From: Cardiocondyla obscurior
Lineage: Eukaryota; Arthropoda; Insecta; Hymenoptera; Formicidae
DNA length: 64,000 nt
Assembly (NCBI RefSeq): GCF_019399895.1
Contig: NC_091865.1
Span: 12,777,001-12,841,000, forward strand
Direction: 5' to 3'
Every line of letters starts with the position of its first letter. Position 1 is the first letter of the stretch. This document shows, one piece after another, positions 11,509 through 22,580 of this stretch. The translations under genes were made by a program, and so were the position numbers. The notes beneath the pieces were generated by a model that saw only the letters and a program-made list of their open reading frames with translations, did no database searches and was not told the DNA's origin.

Positions 11509-12138
11509 ATGCTCTTTGAAAACATGAACAACGATCCAGGTATCATCTGCTTCCGTCATTGTTCAGCGAAGAATGTATTTTGTTTCCGCGTGCCAGCGAC
11601 GTGCCCGATGTGCTCGTCGGAGATACAAAACTTCATTACGGATCCATTTCGTGTTCCATATCCATTTGCGAATGCTGCACACAGTCCGACGAGTGTCGTG
11701 ATTCGGCCTTTGCGAGGTAGCTTTCTTGATTACAATGTAACGAGTGACAACCTGCATATCGGAATAGTCGATTCTACCGGTAGTATTTTGGAATTTGACA
11801 AGGAAGGATTAATAAAAAATGACACAGCTAGATGGACTGATTGCATCGCCTTAGAAATCATACCAGCTGCTTGGGCTGCACGATGGGATGAGACATTATT
11901 GCTCATGTCGAACGATCCCAAGTGGAAATCTGTTTATTACAATGCCATCAGCATGAATTGTTTTAATTTTGTTTTAGAATTTTTCAATAATTTAGGATAC
12001 ATGGATTTGAGATTTGAAAGTAAGGAGGACTTATGTGAGCGATTAATATTATTAAAAATGCATAATGCAATTCGTTACATTTCGTTGTACAGAGCCTTGA
12101 AGGATGAGGAGTATCTACTACTAGATTACCATGCTTAA
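11509..12138 (+). CDS. MKRN2 opposite strand protein-like (DUF4796)
   Basis: I recognise this as the MKRN2OS-like family, whose function is unknown. The diagnostic order is present: FRHCSAKNVFCFRVP, a C-x-x-C pair (CPMC), PYPFANAAHSP, VVIRPLRGSFL, a DNLHIGIVDS block, WTDCIALEIIP, then RWDETL and NCFNFVLEFFNNL, ending ISLYRALKDEEY. From the ATG at 11509 it is 209 aa in one exon. The ATG at 11524 (MNNDPGI) is an equally good start because the conserved part begins just after it. The frame stays open upstream to about 11362 without an ATG until about 11395, so a further 5' exon or longer N-terminus is possible. The pattern of a C-x-x-C pair with a conserved NCFNF block could suggest a metal-bound or cysteine-active fold, but that is speculation. 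Poly(A) signal AATAAA is at 12197-12202. Confidence 0.78.
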   Translation: MLFENMNNDPGIICFRHCSAKNVFCFRVPATCPMCSSEIQNFITDPFRVPYPFANAAHSPTSVVIRPLRGSFLDYNVTSDNLHIGIVDSTGSILEFDKEGLIKNDTARWTDCIALEIIPAAWAARWDETLLLMSNDPKWKSVYYNAISMNCFNFVLEFFNNLGYMDLRFESKEDLCERLILLKMHNAIRYISLYRALKDEEYLLLDYHA

Positions 12139-12503
12139 TATATTTATTCCTGTCACTTTTTCCATTTTATATTGTTATACTGTTTGTAACTTACATAATA
12201 AAAACATAATAAACATTCACCTCATTATTTGACGCCACAAATTTCTTTTTCTATTGACAAAACACAAAATTGTGAAAAGAAAGTTACATAAGGAATAATT
12301 TTTTATATAAATAAAAGTTGGATAAGTTAGATAAGAGTGGCATTTGTTTATCGAAGAAATATAAATAATTAATCTTATTCCGTGATATTTATCATGTATT
12401 AGTAAATTAATATTTTATTACGAGAATTTCTTCATAACGTTTAATGACGAAATATCTTTGCAGTAAATGAAATACCAACGAAGGGCGTGATAAATAACGC
12501 AAG
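12139..12503. other. Tandem intergenic gap before MTO1
   Basis: AT-rich spacer holding the MKRN2OS-like 3' end (AATAAA at 12197) and the MTO1 promoter and leader. No initiator or ORF stands out. Confidence 0.4.
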
Positions 12504-15500
12504 ATGATGATACTTACAAGGATCAGGCCATCTCTATTAAACAAATGGGGTGACGAATGCTTTCGACAGAAGTGCTCGTTAAGAAAAATGATAAATGTAA
12601 AAAAAGTAATAGATAATAAATTTGATGTGATTGTTGTTGGTGGCGGTCATGCCGGAACTGAAGCGTCTGCTGCTGCCGTTAGAATGGGTGCAAAAACACT
12701 GTTGGTCACTCAGAAAAAAAGTACCATAGGTGCGTATACTTTTAAATTTTAAATAATAATGGTGTGCTAAAGTTTAAATTTCGCAACATGTAATAAGCAC
12801 TTTTATTTAAAGTTAAATTGACATAATATACTTTAATACAATTACATTTGCAGGAGAAATGTCATGTAATCCATCCTTTGGTGGAATTGGAAAGGGCCAT
12901 TTGATGAGAGAGGTGGATGCTTTAGATGGAGTATGCTGTCGAATATGCGATATTTCAGGGATACACTACAAAGTCTTGAACAAACGTAAGGGGCCAGCGG
13001 TATGGGGCCTCAGAGCTCAAATCGACAGAGCGCTGTATAAGAAGCACCTTCAAGCAGAACTTTTCAGTATGCCTGGATTACATATTTACGAATCCTCTGT
13101 AGAAGATCTAATCTTGAAGAACGATCTGATGTTCTGTCAAGGAGTAATTCTCAGTATGTTTGGATTTTTTTATAAACTAAAAAGCAAGTTTGAAATGTTT
13201 TACTTTAATTAAAATGATAAAAATGTAGTTGATTACATTTACAGAAGATGGAACGGAAATATTTGGTGACGCGGTGATTATAACTACAGGAACTTTTTTG
13301 AAAGGCCAAATAAACATCGGATTAGAAAAAAGACCTGCAGGCAGATTGGACGATGAACCTAGCATTGGCTTGGCTAATACGCTCGACAGACTTGGATTTC
13401 GAATAGGAAGATTGAAAACTGGCAAGAACAATACTTTACGCAATATATTTTTTAAATAAAATAAAATTATATAATGTACTAATCATTAAATTTATGTTTT
13501 ATTTTTTATTGTAATATAGTATATATAATTAAAATTTTAATAATCTACTAATTATGCATGTATTATTATTAATATAACAACTTATTAATTAATATTATGT
13601 ATGTACTTTTAGGCACTCCACCGAGATTGGAGAAAGAAAGTATAGACTTCACCAAGTGTTTGAAATCTTTGCCGGACGATTCTCCTATACCATTTTCGTT
13701 TATGAGTGATAACGTATGGTTACCGTCCAACAAACAAGTGCTAACGTACCTGACATATACAAATGAAAATGTTGCAAAGATCATAAGGGATAATATGCAT
13801 TGTAATTTACATGTAACAGAGGAATTATCAGGCCCCCGATATTGCCCGAGTATAGAAAGTAAGATTCTACGATTCAAAGCGCTTAAACATCAAATCTGGC
13901 TGGAGCCGGAAGGCCTGGACTCGTCGCTAATTTATCCGAGTGGATTGTCATGTACTCTACCAGAAGATAAGCAAGTGGAACTCGTTAAGTGCATCCCAGG
14001 ACTGGAAAACGCTCGTCTAGGTAATCTCTTAGATTAAGTTTTGATTACTTTTGGAAATTTATCGTATTTAATTATTCGTAAATCTTATTTGCAAATTTTT
14101 ATAATATCACATTAATGTTATTCAAATATTTATAATTAAGCTCTGGTGATGATAGAGCCCTTTTATTATACGTAATTTTTTTAGAAAGTTTTTCCAATTT
14201 TCTTTTATATTTATATTTTAATTCAGTAAAACCTGGCTACGGTGTCGAGTATGATTACATAGATCCCAGGGAACTGACCACTCAATTGGAGACGAAAAAA
14301 ATTCCAGGATTATTTCTCGCTGGGCAAATAAATGGCACCACCGGCTATGAAGAAGCAGCCGCACAAGGTATCATCGCGGGTGTTAACGCGGCTGCTAAGG
14401 TGATTAGTGTTATATACAAAGTCCTTATAGAGAATGTTAACATTTTTCAATTTTGAGAAAAAACTAATTTAAAATTTACTAACTTTCTGTAAATTAAGCG
14501 GTTTAATTTTTTTTAATAATTAATTTAGCTTATCTTTTATATGTCTTTATTTTACGATTATAAATCTTTAACTTATTCCAAACATGACTTTTTTATTGCT
14601 AATCGAAAAGTTAGTAACTATAACTCTATTTTATATGCATTTTGAATAAACAAGTCTGTATATATTTAGGTATTTAATAAGCCGCCACTTTTGATAAGTC
14701 GAACCGAAGGGTATATTGGCGTTCTTATTGATGATTTAATAACGGAAGGTACTACGGAACCGTACAGAATGTTCACCAGCAGATCGGAATTTCGTCTGAG
14801 CTTGCGTCCTGATAACGCTGATCAAAGATTAACAGAAAAGGGGTATGCGATAGGCTGCGTTTCCCGCGAGAGAATTGAGAGGACGAGAGCAATTTTTAAT
14901 AAAATGCAGGAAGCTATACAAATACTCAAAAGTGACGTACGGACGGTCAATAAATGGCGGTATATGTTGGACATGAAAAAGTCAAAGTCTACTGAGTACA
15001 AGTCGGCATTTGATATGTTCTCCATAACTGATGAGGAAGTTACATTCACACAACTTGTGAAACTGTTACCGAGTTTAAAACATATGGATGAAGATCCCAA
15101 TCTTGCGAGAAGAGTAGAGGTTTGTGAATTCATTATTGAACATATATCGTATCTTGGAAAAAAAAGTCTAATTAAAAAAAAAGGGATTGAAATATGTGTA
15201 ACATAAGTTTCAATACTTTCAACCAAATATATTTGAATGTGTAAAAGTCAAATGTATTCGCAAATATTTTTGTAACACGTAATAATTTTATTTTCAGATA
15301 GAGGCAAAATATAATTATGTTGTCGCAGAGCAGCAGGTCCAAGTCGATGACATTAGGAGAAATGAAAAGATGATCATACCCGAGGATATCGACTATAACA
15401 GGTAAAGATTAAAGAATCGTCTATTTAATTACTTAATTAGTATGTTGTAAAATTAATAAACATAATAATGTTCTAAATATTCAAGAAAAGTACGAGATTA

Positions 15501-15908
15501 TTCATCATTTATATTATTTGTTATAGTTCTGATTTAAATCTATCGAATGAAGATCGAGAAAAACTCATGAAACATTTTCCACGCACGGTAAATTTTTTCA
15601 TTAATTATTTTACAATTAATTAATAAAAAAGTTACGTTTCTAATAAATTTTGCAAAAGTATATTTTTTCCTTGCTTATTTTAATCTTAATAGTATTTACT
15701 TTGACTGAGGCACAATTATTTCCATAAATTAACACCTTTTATCTATTAATCAAATTATGCTTATTTATACTAACGATTTGTATTACCGAGAGTTATTTTA
15801 CAGATCGCAGCGGCTAATAAAATCTCGGGGGTGACACCTTCTGCTATATTGAGACTACTTTATTATATTAGACAACATTCCAATGAGAATGTTGCTAGAA
15901 CACAATAA
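12504..15908 (+). CDS. MTO1: MTO1, mitochondrial tRNA 5-taurinomethyluridine synthase subunit
   Basis: MTO1 (MnmG/GidA family) is an FAD enzyme. With GTPBP3 it installs the taurinomethyl group on wobble U34 of mitochondrial tRNAs. Exons are 12504-12729, 12854-13153, 13245-13421, 13613-14020, 14227-14399, 14670-15119, 15298-15401, 15527-15587 and 15804-15908. They join to 667 aa, close to the family length. The N-terminus is rich in R and K with few acids before residue 38, as for a mitochondrial presequence. The FAD dinucleotide motif GGGHAGTEA starts at residue 46. Further family motifs are GEMSCNPSFGGIGKGHL, KGPAVWGLRAQIDR, TGTFLKG, RLKTGTPPR, PGYGVEYDY, GQINGTTGYEEAAAQG, EPYRMFTSRSEFRLSLRPDN and a C-terminal helical domain ending in NKISGVTPSAIL. 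Intron 3 starts with GC (CTG/GCAAGA), the only non-GT donor I found. AATAAA at 15924-15929 follows the stop. Confidence 0.95.
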
Positions 15909-15923
15909 TTTATTATAATGAAA

Positions 15924-15929
15924 AATAAA
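15924..15929 (+). terminator. MTO1 polyadenylation signal
   Basis: AATAAA 15 nt after the MTO1 stop codon, 275 bp before the distal tango initiator. Confidence 0.55.
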
Positions 15930-16084
15930 CGTCAAGGATTTTCATAATGTGTCTAATATTTTGCTAACAAACACCAAATTATTCAAGTAAGAATTTAATC
16001 ACAAGTAAATCAAATAACGATAGAATAACGTGCCCTTTAATTTTTTTTAAGAATCTAAATGTATTTAAAAACGTACATTATATG

Positions 16085-16308
16085 TACACTGAACAACAGA
16101 TATGGCATTTGCTGCGGCGAGCGGCGACGGCGGCTGGCGTACGTGACTTCCCCTATTCTCGGGCGCCGAGTACGGGAGGGTGTAGTAATCCGCGTTCTCT
16201 CTCAGTCCTCTGTGACCGGTGCTCCGTAACACATCTACGCGCGCGCTTCGTGTGAGATTCGATGCACATCACGCCAAGATCACGTACGCTAGCCGCCGTC
16301 GTAGCACC
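16085..16308 (+). promoter_or_regulatory. Distal tango promoter and 5' leader (GC-rich island)
   Basis: A sharp GC- and CpG-rich block inside AT-rich surroundings, just after MTO1. TCAGTC at 16202-16207 matches the insect initiator, with a likely +1 at 16204. From there a 105-nt leader runs to the ATG at 16309, which is followed 19 nt later by a consensus GTGAGT donor. The neighbouring genes MTO1 and SDAD1 both end here, so the island needs another gene. I assign it to tango because the reading frame continues through the exon at 26545 into tango exon 2. Confidence 0.55.
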
Positions 16309-16327
16309 ATGAACACCATTTCTGACG
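16309..16327 (+). CDS. tgo: tango distal first coding exon (isoform A)
   Basis: This is a 19-nt coding exon reading MNTISD plus one base, ending at the donor GTGAGT. Joined to 26545-26593 and then to 40617 it gives an unbroken N-terminus (MNTISDG, then GDPSKMAQKRSAVHIG, then SDEDDPSG). Phases 1 and 2 both match. The link is inferred from phase, splice consensus and fit to insect ARNT N-termini as I remember them; no transcript was seen. If correct, the following intron is about 10.2 kb and contains SDAD1, ORC5 and the second hAT copy. Confidence 0.55.
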
Positions 16328-16384
16328 GTGAGTATACAAATAACAAGTATATTATTATAAAGAAGTTAATTACATACTTTAATA

Positions 16385-16390
16385 TTTATT
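16385..16390 (-). terminator. Candidate SDAD1 polyadenylation signal overlapping the stop codon
   Basis: TTTATT on the plus strand, that is AATAAA on the minus strand, shares bases with the TAA stop. If used, the 3' UTR would be only tens of nt and would end near the tango distal exon. Other signals further downstream cannot be excluded. Confidence 0.3.
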
Positions 16391-19300
16391 TCATTCTCCG
16401 TTGCTTTATCAGATGATTTTTAAGAGCAATTTGTTTTTCTCTAAAAGACCGTTTTACTTTTGTTTTTAATTTCTGTTTTAACATCGAGAATACTTTTCCT
16501 TTTCTCTTTTCACGATTTGTTGTGCTGCACAATGGATTTTGTCGTCGATCTTTGAATCCAAACTTGTCTCGCGTTTCTTGTCCTTTCTGTAAATTTAACG
16601 ATGTCTAAACTATTCCAATCTTAACATGAGACTAAAACATAATATAATTTATACGTACCTTTACCGATTGCTGCCGGGCAGCCTTATCATGTTTGCGTTT
16701 CTTATATATATTTTCTATATCGCTAAGTTTCACCAATTCTCCATTTTGATTCGTCAGAATTTGGTCGTGCGACCTCTTAACGCCGCGTTTAGCATACGTT
16801 ACTTCCTGCTTTGCTAATGCAACATCAATCTTTCGGAAATCTTTATCTGAGAGAATTCGTTGAGTAGATATCTCGGACGCTTTCGTTTTCCTCTCAGCCG
16901 TCAATTCTTCATTCTTTTCGGACTTGTGTTTTATCCTCTTTTCCAATTTTTGTGCTTTCTTCATCTGCTTCGTTAAAACATTTTTCTTTCGCAAAACTTG
17001 ATTTGTTTCTCTATTTTGGCTATTTTCTTCACAAGTATTTTGTGTACCAATAGTTTCGCTGTCCAATAGTGTCTTATCATTTTCATTCTTACAAATAGAA
17101 GATCTTGTCGTTTCATCTAAATCGACCGATTCGTTTATTCTGATTTCTTCTTCGCTAGTTTCCTCTTCACTAATATCCTCTTCATTACTTTCCTCTTCTT
17201 CGCTAGTTTCCTCTTTGCTGCTTGTACTTATGTCAATCCATTCGTCATCATCCTATATTTTCAAAGATACATTTTTTAAAATATATTTTACAAAAAACAA
17301 ATGTCAGAAGATTCAAATATTTTTACTTACCTCTTCGTCGCTATCATTTTCTTTATTATTCTTAGCAGGTTGATTATACAAAACTTCTGCCCCTGGTACA
17401 AACTCACTTGCTCGAATTTCACCATACTTGGAAGATTTTATCATAATATTGGCCTCTGTAGGACGACCTTTCTCTTTTTTATGTAATAAATCAGGCATTA
17501 CACGTCTAAATGTTCCAATTAAAGAATGCGCTGCCATCATAACAGAACGTTCTTTGTAGTGTTTGTATCGTGTTAAATCCTCAAGCAAATCTTCATTCAT
17601 GGCCAATGGACATCGTGTGCATATTTCACGTACGGTGTTTAAACTGCAAATACATAATTAATAATGTACATACATACATATATGTATGTATATATGTAAA
17701 ATCGTTAGAATTAAAGTAAAAGTAAGTCGAAATACCCAATAGCCATAACATCCGCAGAATTTCTTTCAGTTACAAAATTGTTTGCCAGCGTTTTTAAAAC
17801 GGGTTCCAACACCTCAGGGGGAACTAACTCGTGCGCAGCTTGAGCTATAAACTGTAACAGTTTGGTAACCTCTGGAAAAAAAAAACATATATTCCATAAG
17901 TTCACGCTTTGCTTTTTGTTGCGCGAGAATAAATAAAATAAGAGCAACACAGTAAGAGTATAAAAAAGAAACTAATTAAGAAATTAATAGAAAAAAAATT
18001 AATATTCGAATATGTTGATACATTATATTAATCTCACCTCGTTGATGGGGTTGAAGGAACCTTTGTATATATGGATAAAAGTTTAAGAGAAATAAATTGT
18101 GCAAGCCAATAAGTCTAGAAACAACATCCAACGTCATGAGTTTCACTTCAAATCTATCATTATTTTTTTCTATCTGCTTGAACAGTTTTTCAGCAAAATC
18201 CTGGGGATCGTGAATTAAATGTAACGCTGAAAAATTATATTGCGGCGCCTTAGATTTTTTCTTTTTCGCCTTCTAAAAATGTACATAAAAATTAAAAGCT
18301 ATAGTTTACATTTCCTATAAACGTTACAAATTCCAAATATTAAATTACTTACCACGAATGTTTGTTTAGCCTTCTTCAATTGCTTCTGCCTTTTCTTCGT
18401 TTTTTTATTTACTTTATTAGCCATCATAATTTCCCTCACACTTGGTTCATCATCCGAATCGCTGTCATCGCTGTCTTTTTCTTCGGGATCAGTTCCTAAA
18501 AAGAATTTTAAACTGGCTACTGCTACTTTTGTTACTTTCGAGAAGCAGCCTGTGGCTATGACGTTAACGGTCTTGATATCATTCCAGACATTCTTGTTGT
18601 ACAGCTCTATCATAATATCTACGGACATCTTTGCGGCTTTAACATTAGGATTTTTCAGCATGGAAAACATAAAGTTTTGTAATACTGTATTGATCTTGGC
18701 ATTTTTATGCTTTGCATTAACGTTTTTTATATCTGTAACTATGTGCGTTTGAAGAAACTGCCTTAAAGCCTTATCCTGACATTTTAAAAGCTCAAAAAAT
18801 AAACTGAGTAGAGCAGTGGGTTCCAAAAGAGATTTATTACGCAGCTGAATCAACGCTTTACAAAACGTCTGTAAAAAGAAAAAAAAAAGAGTAAAAGAGA
18901 CAGAATTATAATTACATACAATATATATTTTGCATTTGATACCTAGTGTTATTTAATGCTTACCATTCGCATTTCATTGTCTAGAATGATATTATGAGTT
19001 TGTAATATGTCAACAATCTCTTGAGGATATGTTTTCAAATCACCTGGATAACAATGAGCTACCTATAATGATATATAAAAAGGTAGACAAGCAATTTGGC
19101 ACATGGGTTAATTTTTCGAGTAATTTTTTAAATTATAAAAAAATCAATTATGTAGCTAATTCAAATTATGATATATTGTTTTATATATCACTTTATGCAT
19201 GCAAAAAAAATTACTGTATTTCATTATAATTTAAACATTAACACAATTGTAAAACGCTTCATATATGTAAATGTTAATGCAGCATAGGAAATAATTTAAA

Positions 19301-21713
19301 TAAACATAGTATCCGTACTTGCAAAGTTTTTAATTAAAAGAAAACTAAATTCTTGTTTATACAAATTACATTTCTCGTATTTCAAATTATGTCATGCATT
19401 ACACAAACTCGATTACATATGAAATATATATAAAAATAAAATCTTATTCTAAAGTATAAATTAAGATGTTATATACGTAAATGTGTTTTTTAGTACTCAA
19501 GAAGCTTTTGTGTAACAAACAGTTAAATAAAATTAAAGTGGAAACACACGTGAAATTATAAATGAAGATAAATATAATGAATTGCGTGTATATGAAGTGT
19601 AATTAGGATTGATTGTTTAAACTTTTTGATAACTTTACTTGGCAAATAATATATTATGTGTCCTTATTTAATTAGAAAGGAAGATATTCACCAAAAAAAG
19701 TACAAAAAATTAGGAACAACTAGCCCTTAATCCATGTTCGTGCTCAAGTAATGCTTTATGTCAAAGCCAATCGTTTTAGCTACGACGATAATAAAGTCGT
19801 GACTTGCGCAGCATTTAAATTTAGTCTCATCCAATTGTGTAACGTTATCTCCTGCAATAGACAACAGACCAAGCTGGCACATAGTAGATATCTGAGCCAA
19901 CAAATTAGCATTGATATCCACCTTTTCGTTAAGAATAGCGCAGAAAATCGCGAGCATTCTCGAAATGGTGAAAACGCGAGATTTCTTTTGCAAGTCATTT
20001 TCCGTTTTTTTAACTGATCGTAATTTTTTTCGTCTCTTACTACTTTGCTTCATAAAAATATGCTTATCATACTTTGCAGGATTGTGCGAAGCTAAATATC
20101 CCGCGATTAGCATGTACTTGGCGTAAAAAGGTAGTTCAAAACTCAAAGCCAGTTTTGTTGTCGACTCGATCTCTCTTGAAATTTCATGATTGGGTTGCAA
20201 AAAATCCCCTGTGGAAACCCTAAGGTAAATAATTTCCAGATTGGATCTCAAAGTGGCAGAGATATTTCGCCATAATGCGGCAACATTATCCGGTTCGATT
20301 CGTTTGCTTTCTACAGGTTCCACGTACTTGATAAAATTAATTTTGGCCATGTACCGAAGCTCGTTAAAATCTCGGCAAAAGCGAAAAAATACAGAAAGAA
20401 AGAGATTCAAATAATTCTTATAAAAATCCGTATTACAATTCGCTGGTTTGTCTAATAGCAGCAGTTCGGCCATTTCGTCTTTCGTATATTGCGGGAAATA
20501 AATCTTTATTGGCTTCAATGCGCCTATTTTGCCGTTATATTTATCCCATGCGATGTCACTTATCAAAATCGTGCACACATTAATGCCAGATAACTCTTTG
20601 AGTCTCAAGATCGCCGGCAAAAAGGTCGCGTCAAAGTGTTTTATCTTGTAACATTTATCAAATACCAACACAATTGGGCGTTTGTCGTAGTGGAAAATCT
20701 TTTTAAGCACGGAAATAAAATCCATAATATTGTCGCAGTTGCACTTCAATTGTACATCGCTCAAGTCTCTCGTTGATTCGGCTAAATCATCCAGGATATA
20801 ATTAAATATGTGTCTACTACCTAAATGCTCTATACAATTAATGTAGCTAACATTGTACTTTAAATAATTGAGCAGGCTTTGTATAATTAACGATTTTCCA
20901 GTAGCCATATGTCCATAAACAAATATGCTCTCTGGCATCGGTTCGTCAGCTGTACCAATTAAAGAATACAGCTGCATTATAATCTTCTCACGACACAAAA
21001 TTTTATTCTTCTTTGCAATCTTTTTTAAATACCTCTCCATGTTTGCACTTTAAAATTACCCAAGGAATAAGACCGAAATTTACTCTTCAATTTTTATCAT
21101 TAACTATGCTACATGTATCTGAGAATGATGACAGCTTTGACAAATTATTTGTGCACTTACAACAGATGTATATATATATATATATATATATATTTATACA
21201 TATATATATATATATTTTTTTTATTTATTAATTAATTTTTTTGTTTCTTATTGCTTTTATGATTTAAGCATGTATGTACTTGCTAACCTGAGCTAAGAAG
21301 ATTATCAGCTCATCAAGACTTTTGTTAAATTGAGTGGGCTCTAGATGGAAAACTTCTAAAGTAGACTTGTAGTGTTGATATTGTTGAAGAAACTGTAAGC
21401 AAATTATATAATTCATTAGTATTATTTTTAATAAGCAAATATTATTATTTTTTTTAATAGTGGTTTTTAATTTTTATTAATACTTTAATTTTATGAAATA
21501 TCAACTAAAAAAATAAAGGAGTATATAAAGTACATAGAAACTCATTAAAAAAAATTCATACATAAAATGCAATTTATACATAAAATAAATATAGAAAAGT
21601 ATAATATACTCAGATAAAGAGGTTACCTCTTCCTTGTAAGACTCTGGATCACGTTTGATAAGATTTTGCAGTTGTGGAAGATTATCCGGTAGTTGGTTGT
21701 TGTGTCTTACCAT
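16386..21713 (-). CDS. SDAD1: SDA1 / SDAD1, 60S ribosome biogenesis and export factor
   Basis: SDA1 is a nucleolar protein needed for assembly and nuclear export of 60S ribosomal subunits. Exons on the minus strand are 21627-21713, 21288-21392, 18964-19062, 18353-18868, 18038-18272, 17736-17871, 17331-17643, 16659-17252 and 16386-16586. They join to 761 aa, against about 690 in human. The start is NLPQLQNLIKRDPESY. Further matches are FLQQYQHYK, THIVTDIKNVNAKHK, VLQNFMFSMLK, the NUC130-like stretch HLIHDPQDFAEKL, RFLQPHQREVTKLLQF, VPPEVLEPVLKTLANNF and PGAEVLY. The SDA1 C-terminus RSFREKQIALKNHL closes it. Residues about 500-540 form an acidic S/E run, followed by basic K/R segments. Intron 2 (19063-21287) holds the complete ORC5 gene on the same strand. 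The whole gene lies antisense inside the first tango intron. The stop codon overlaps a minus-strand AATAAA (16385-16390). Confidence 0.95.
19727..21040 (-). CDS. ORC5: Origin recognition complex subunit 5, intronless and nested
   Basis: ORC5 is an AAA+ subunit of the origin recognition complex that loads the MCM helicase onto DNA. The gene is one open exon of 437 aa, the normal full length (human 435). Walker A is GHMATGKS at residues 43-50. The Walker B region reads VLVFDKCYKI, with DK instead of DE as in other ORC5 proteins. Family strings follow in order: LCREKIIMQLYSLIG, INCIEHLGSRHIFNYIL, ILRLKELSGINV, YFPQYTKDEM, FRFCRDFNELRYMAKINF, LPFYAKYMLIAGYLASHNP, and the end VAKTIGFDIKHYL. It sits within SDAD1 intron 2, with about 250 bp upstream to SDAD1 exon 2 and about 660 bp downstream to exon 3, on the same strand. 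Being intronless among intron-rich neighbours suggests a retroposed origin, but the ORF is intact. Confidence 0.95.
   Translation of the reverse strand: MERYLKKIAKKNKILCREKIIMQLYSLIGTADEPMPESIFVYGHMATGKSLIIQSLLNYLKYNVSYINCIEHLGSRHIFNYILDDLAESTRDLSDVQLKCNCDNIMDFISVLKKIFHYDKRPIVLVFDKCYKIKHFDATFLPAILRLKELSGINVCTILISDIAWDKYNGKIGALKPIKIYFPQYTKDEMAELLLLDKPANCNTDFYKNYLNLFLSVFFRFCRDFNELRYMAKINFIKYVEPVESKRIEPDNVAALWRNISATLRSNLEIIYLRVSTGDFLQPNHEISREIESTTKLALSFELPFYAKYMLIAGYLASHNPAKYDKHIFMKQSSKRRKKLRSVKKTENDLQKKSRVFTISRMLAIFCAILNEKVDINANLLAQISTMCQLGLLSIAGDNVTQLDETKFKCCASHDFIIVVAKTIGFDIKHYLSTNMD
21041..21287 (-). promoter_or_regulatory. Presumed ORC5 promoter inside SDAD1 intron 2
   Basis: This 247-bp intron segment lies between the ORC5 start and SDAD1 exon 2 and must hold the ORC5 promoter if ORC5 is transcribed on its own. 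It is AT-rich and contains a TA microsatellite. No clear initiator is visible. Confidence 0.35.
21169..21215. repeat. (TA)n microsatellite
   Basis: Alternating TA broken by short TTTATACA-type interruptions, within SDAD1 intron 2 and directly upstream of ORC5. Length polymorphism is likely. Confidence 0.85.
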
Positions 21714-22092
21714 ATTTAAAACCTAATTAAACGCCTGAAAAAAATTCTTTTAATAATTAAAAAAAAAGATTGCGATTATTAATAAAAAATATTTTATCAA
21801 TTTTAATAAAATATAAAAACGTTTTTACACTTGCATACTCACACAGCTTGGAAACTAATTAACCTTCATAAATTTTTGGTTTAAATTCGTGGTGAAGCAC
21901 TATAATCTATTTTCATCCTGTGTATGTTAAACAACAAATCGTAAGTTTTTTAGTCCTTAACAATTTCTTTTACGTGAAATATCGTAACTTTAAATTCGTC
22001 GAAAACCGTTTTCTTTCTATGCTTTACGCCTCATGTGGCCTCATGTGCGAAATCTTCTTCTTTTTCTAATGTTGAGTGGCACGGGTGGCACC
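21714..22092. promoter_or_regulatory. SDAD1 upstream region up to the second hAT copy
   Basis: About 380 bp of AT-rich DNA between the SDAD1 ATG and the transposon edge, so most of the SDAD1 promoter and leader should be here. No gene or clear core motif is visible. Confidence 0.35.
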
Positions 22093-22580
22093 CAGTGGTC
22101 GCAGATTTTAGACGGGCAACATACGCACACTAGGCACAATGCCGTGTCCGTGTGTGCCCGTAGCGCCAGCTAATGCCTCGGACGCAGAGAGCCCAACTCG
22201 GAATCGTGGCTTCCACGCGTTCAGATATAGAGACTCGTCCGTGTGAAGCCAGCGTTTCGGCTGCCGTCGGATAGAAGAACAGGCCAGACCTATACACTGT
22301 CTGTCCTGTTCTTTCGTGGCGTCGCCGGCACATATCGCAGATCCGCTTCTCGGTAACATCGCGGAGTCTTAAATAATTTTAAATAGTACGAAATCCGAGT
22401 CACCGAATTGTGTATTGTACGACATTTTCAAGATATAATGTAATATAAATTTTTAATGTACAATGCAGCAAAAATTTTCCGTCCCACTTAAACAGACTGC
22501 GGACTGTCGGTTGTATATACTTTTCATATTTTCTGCAAGTACAACCGGTGTGGTTAAAAATTTTTTATGCATTCTACACA

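Noticed and set aside
19751..20126. Plus-strand frames opposite ORC5
   Set aside because: Shadows of the ORC5 coding strand.
19727..21040. ORC4 considered for the nested AAA+ gene
   Set aside because: Walker A context GHMATGKS, CRDFNELRY, YLASHNPAKYDK and the C-terminal AKTIGFDIKHYL fit ORC5, and the 437-aa length also fits ORC5.
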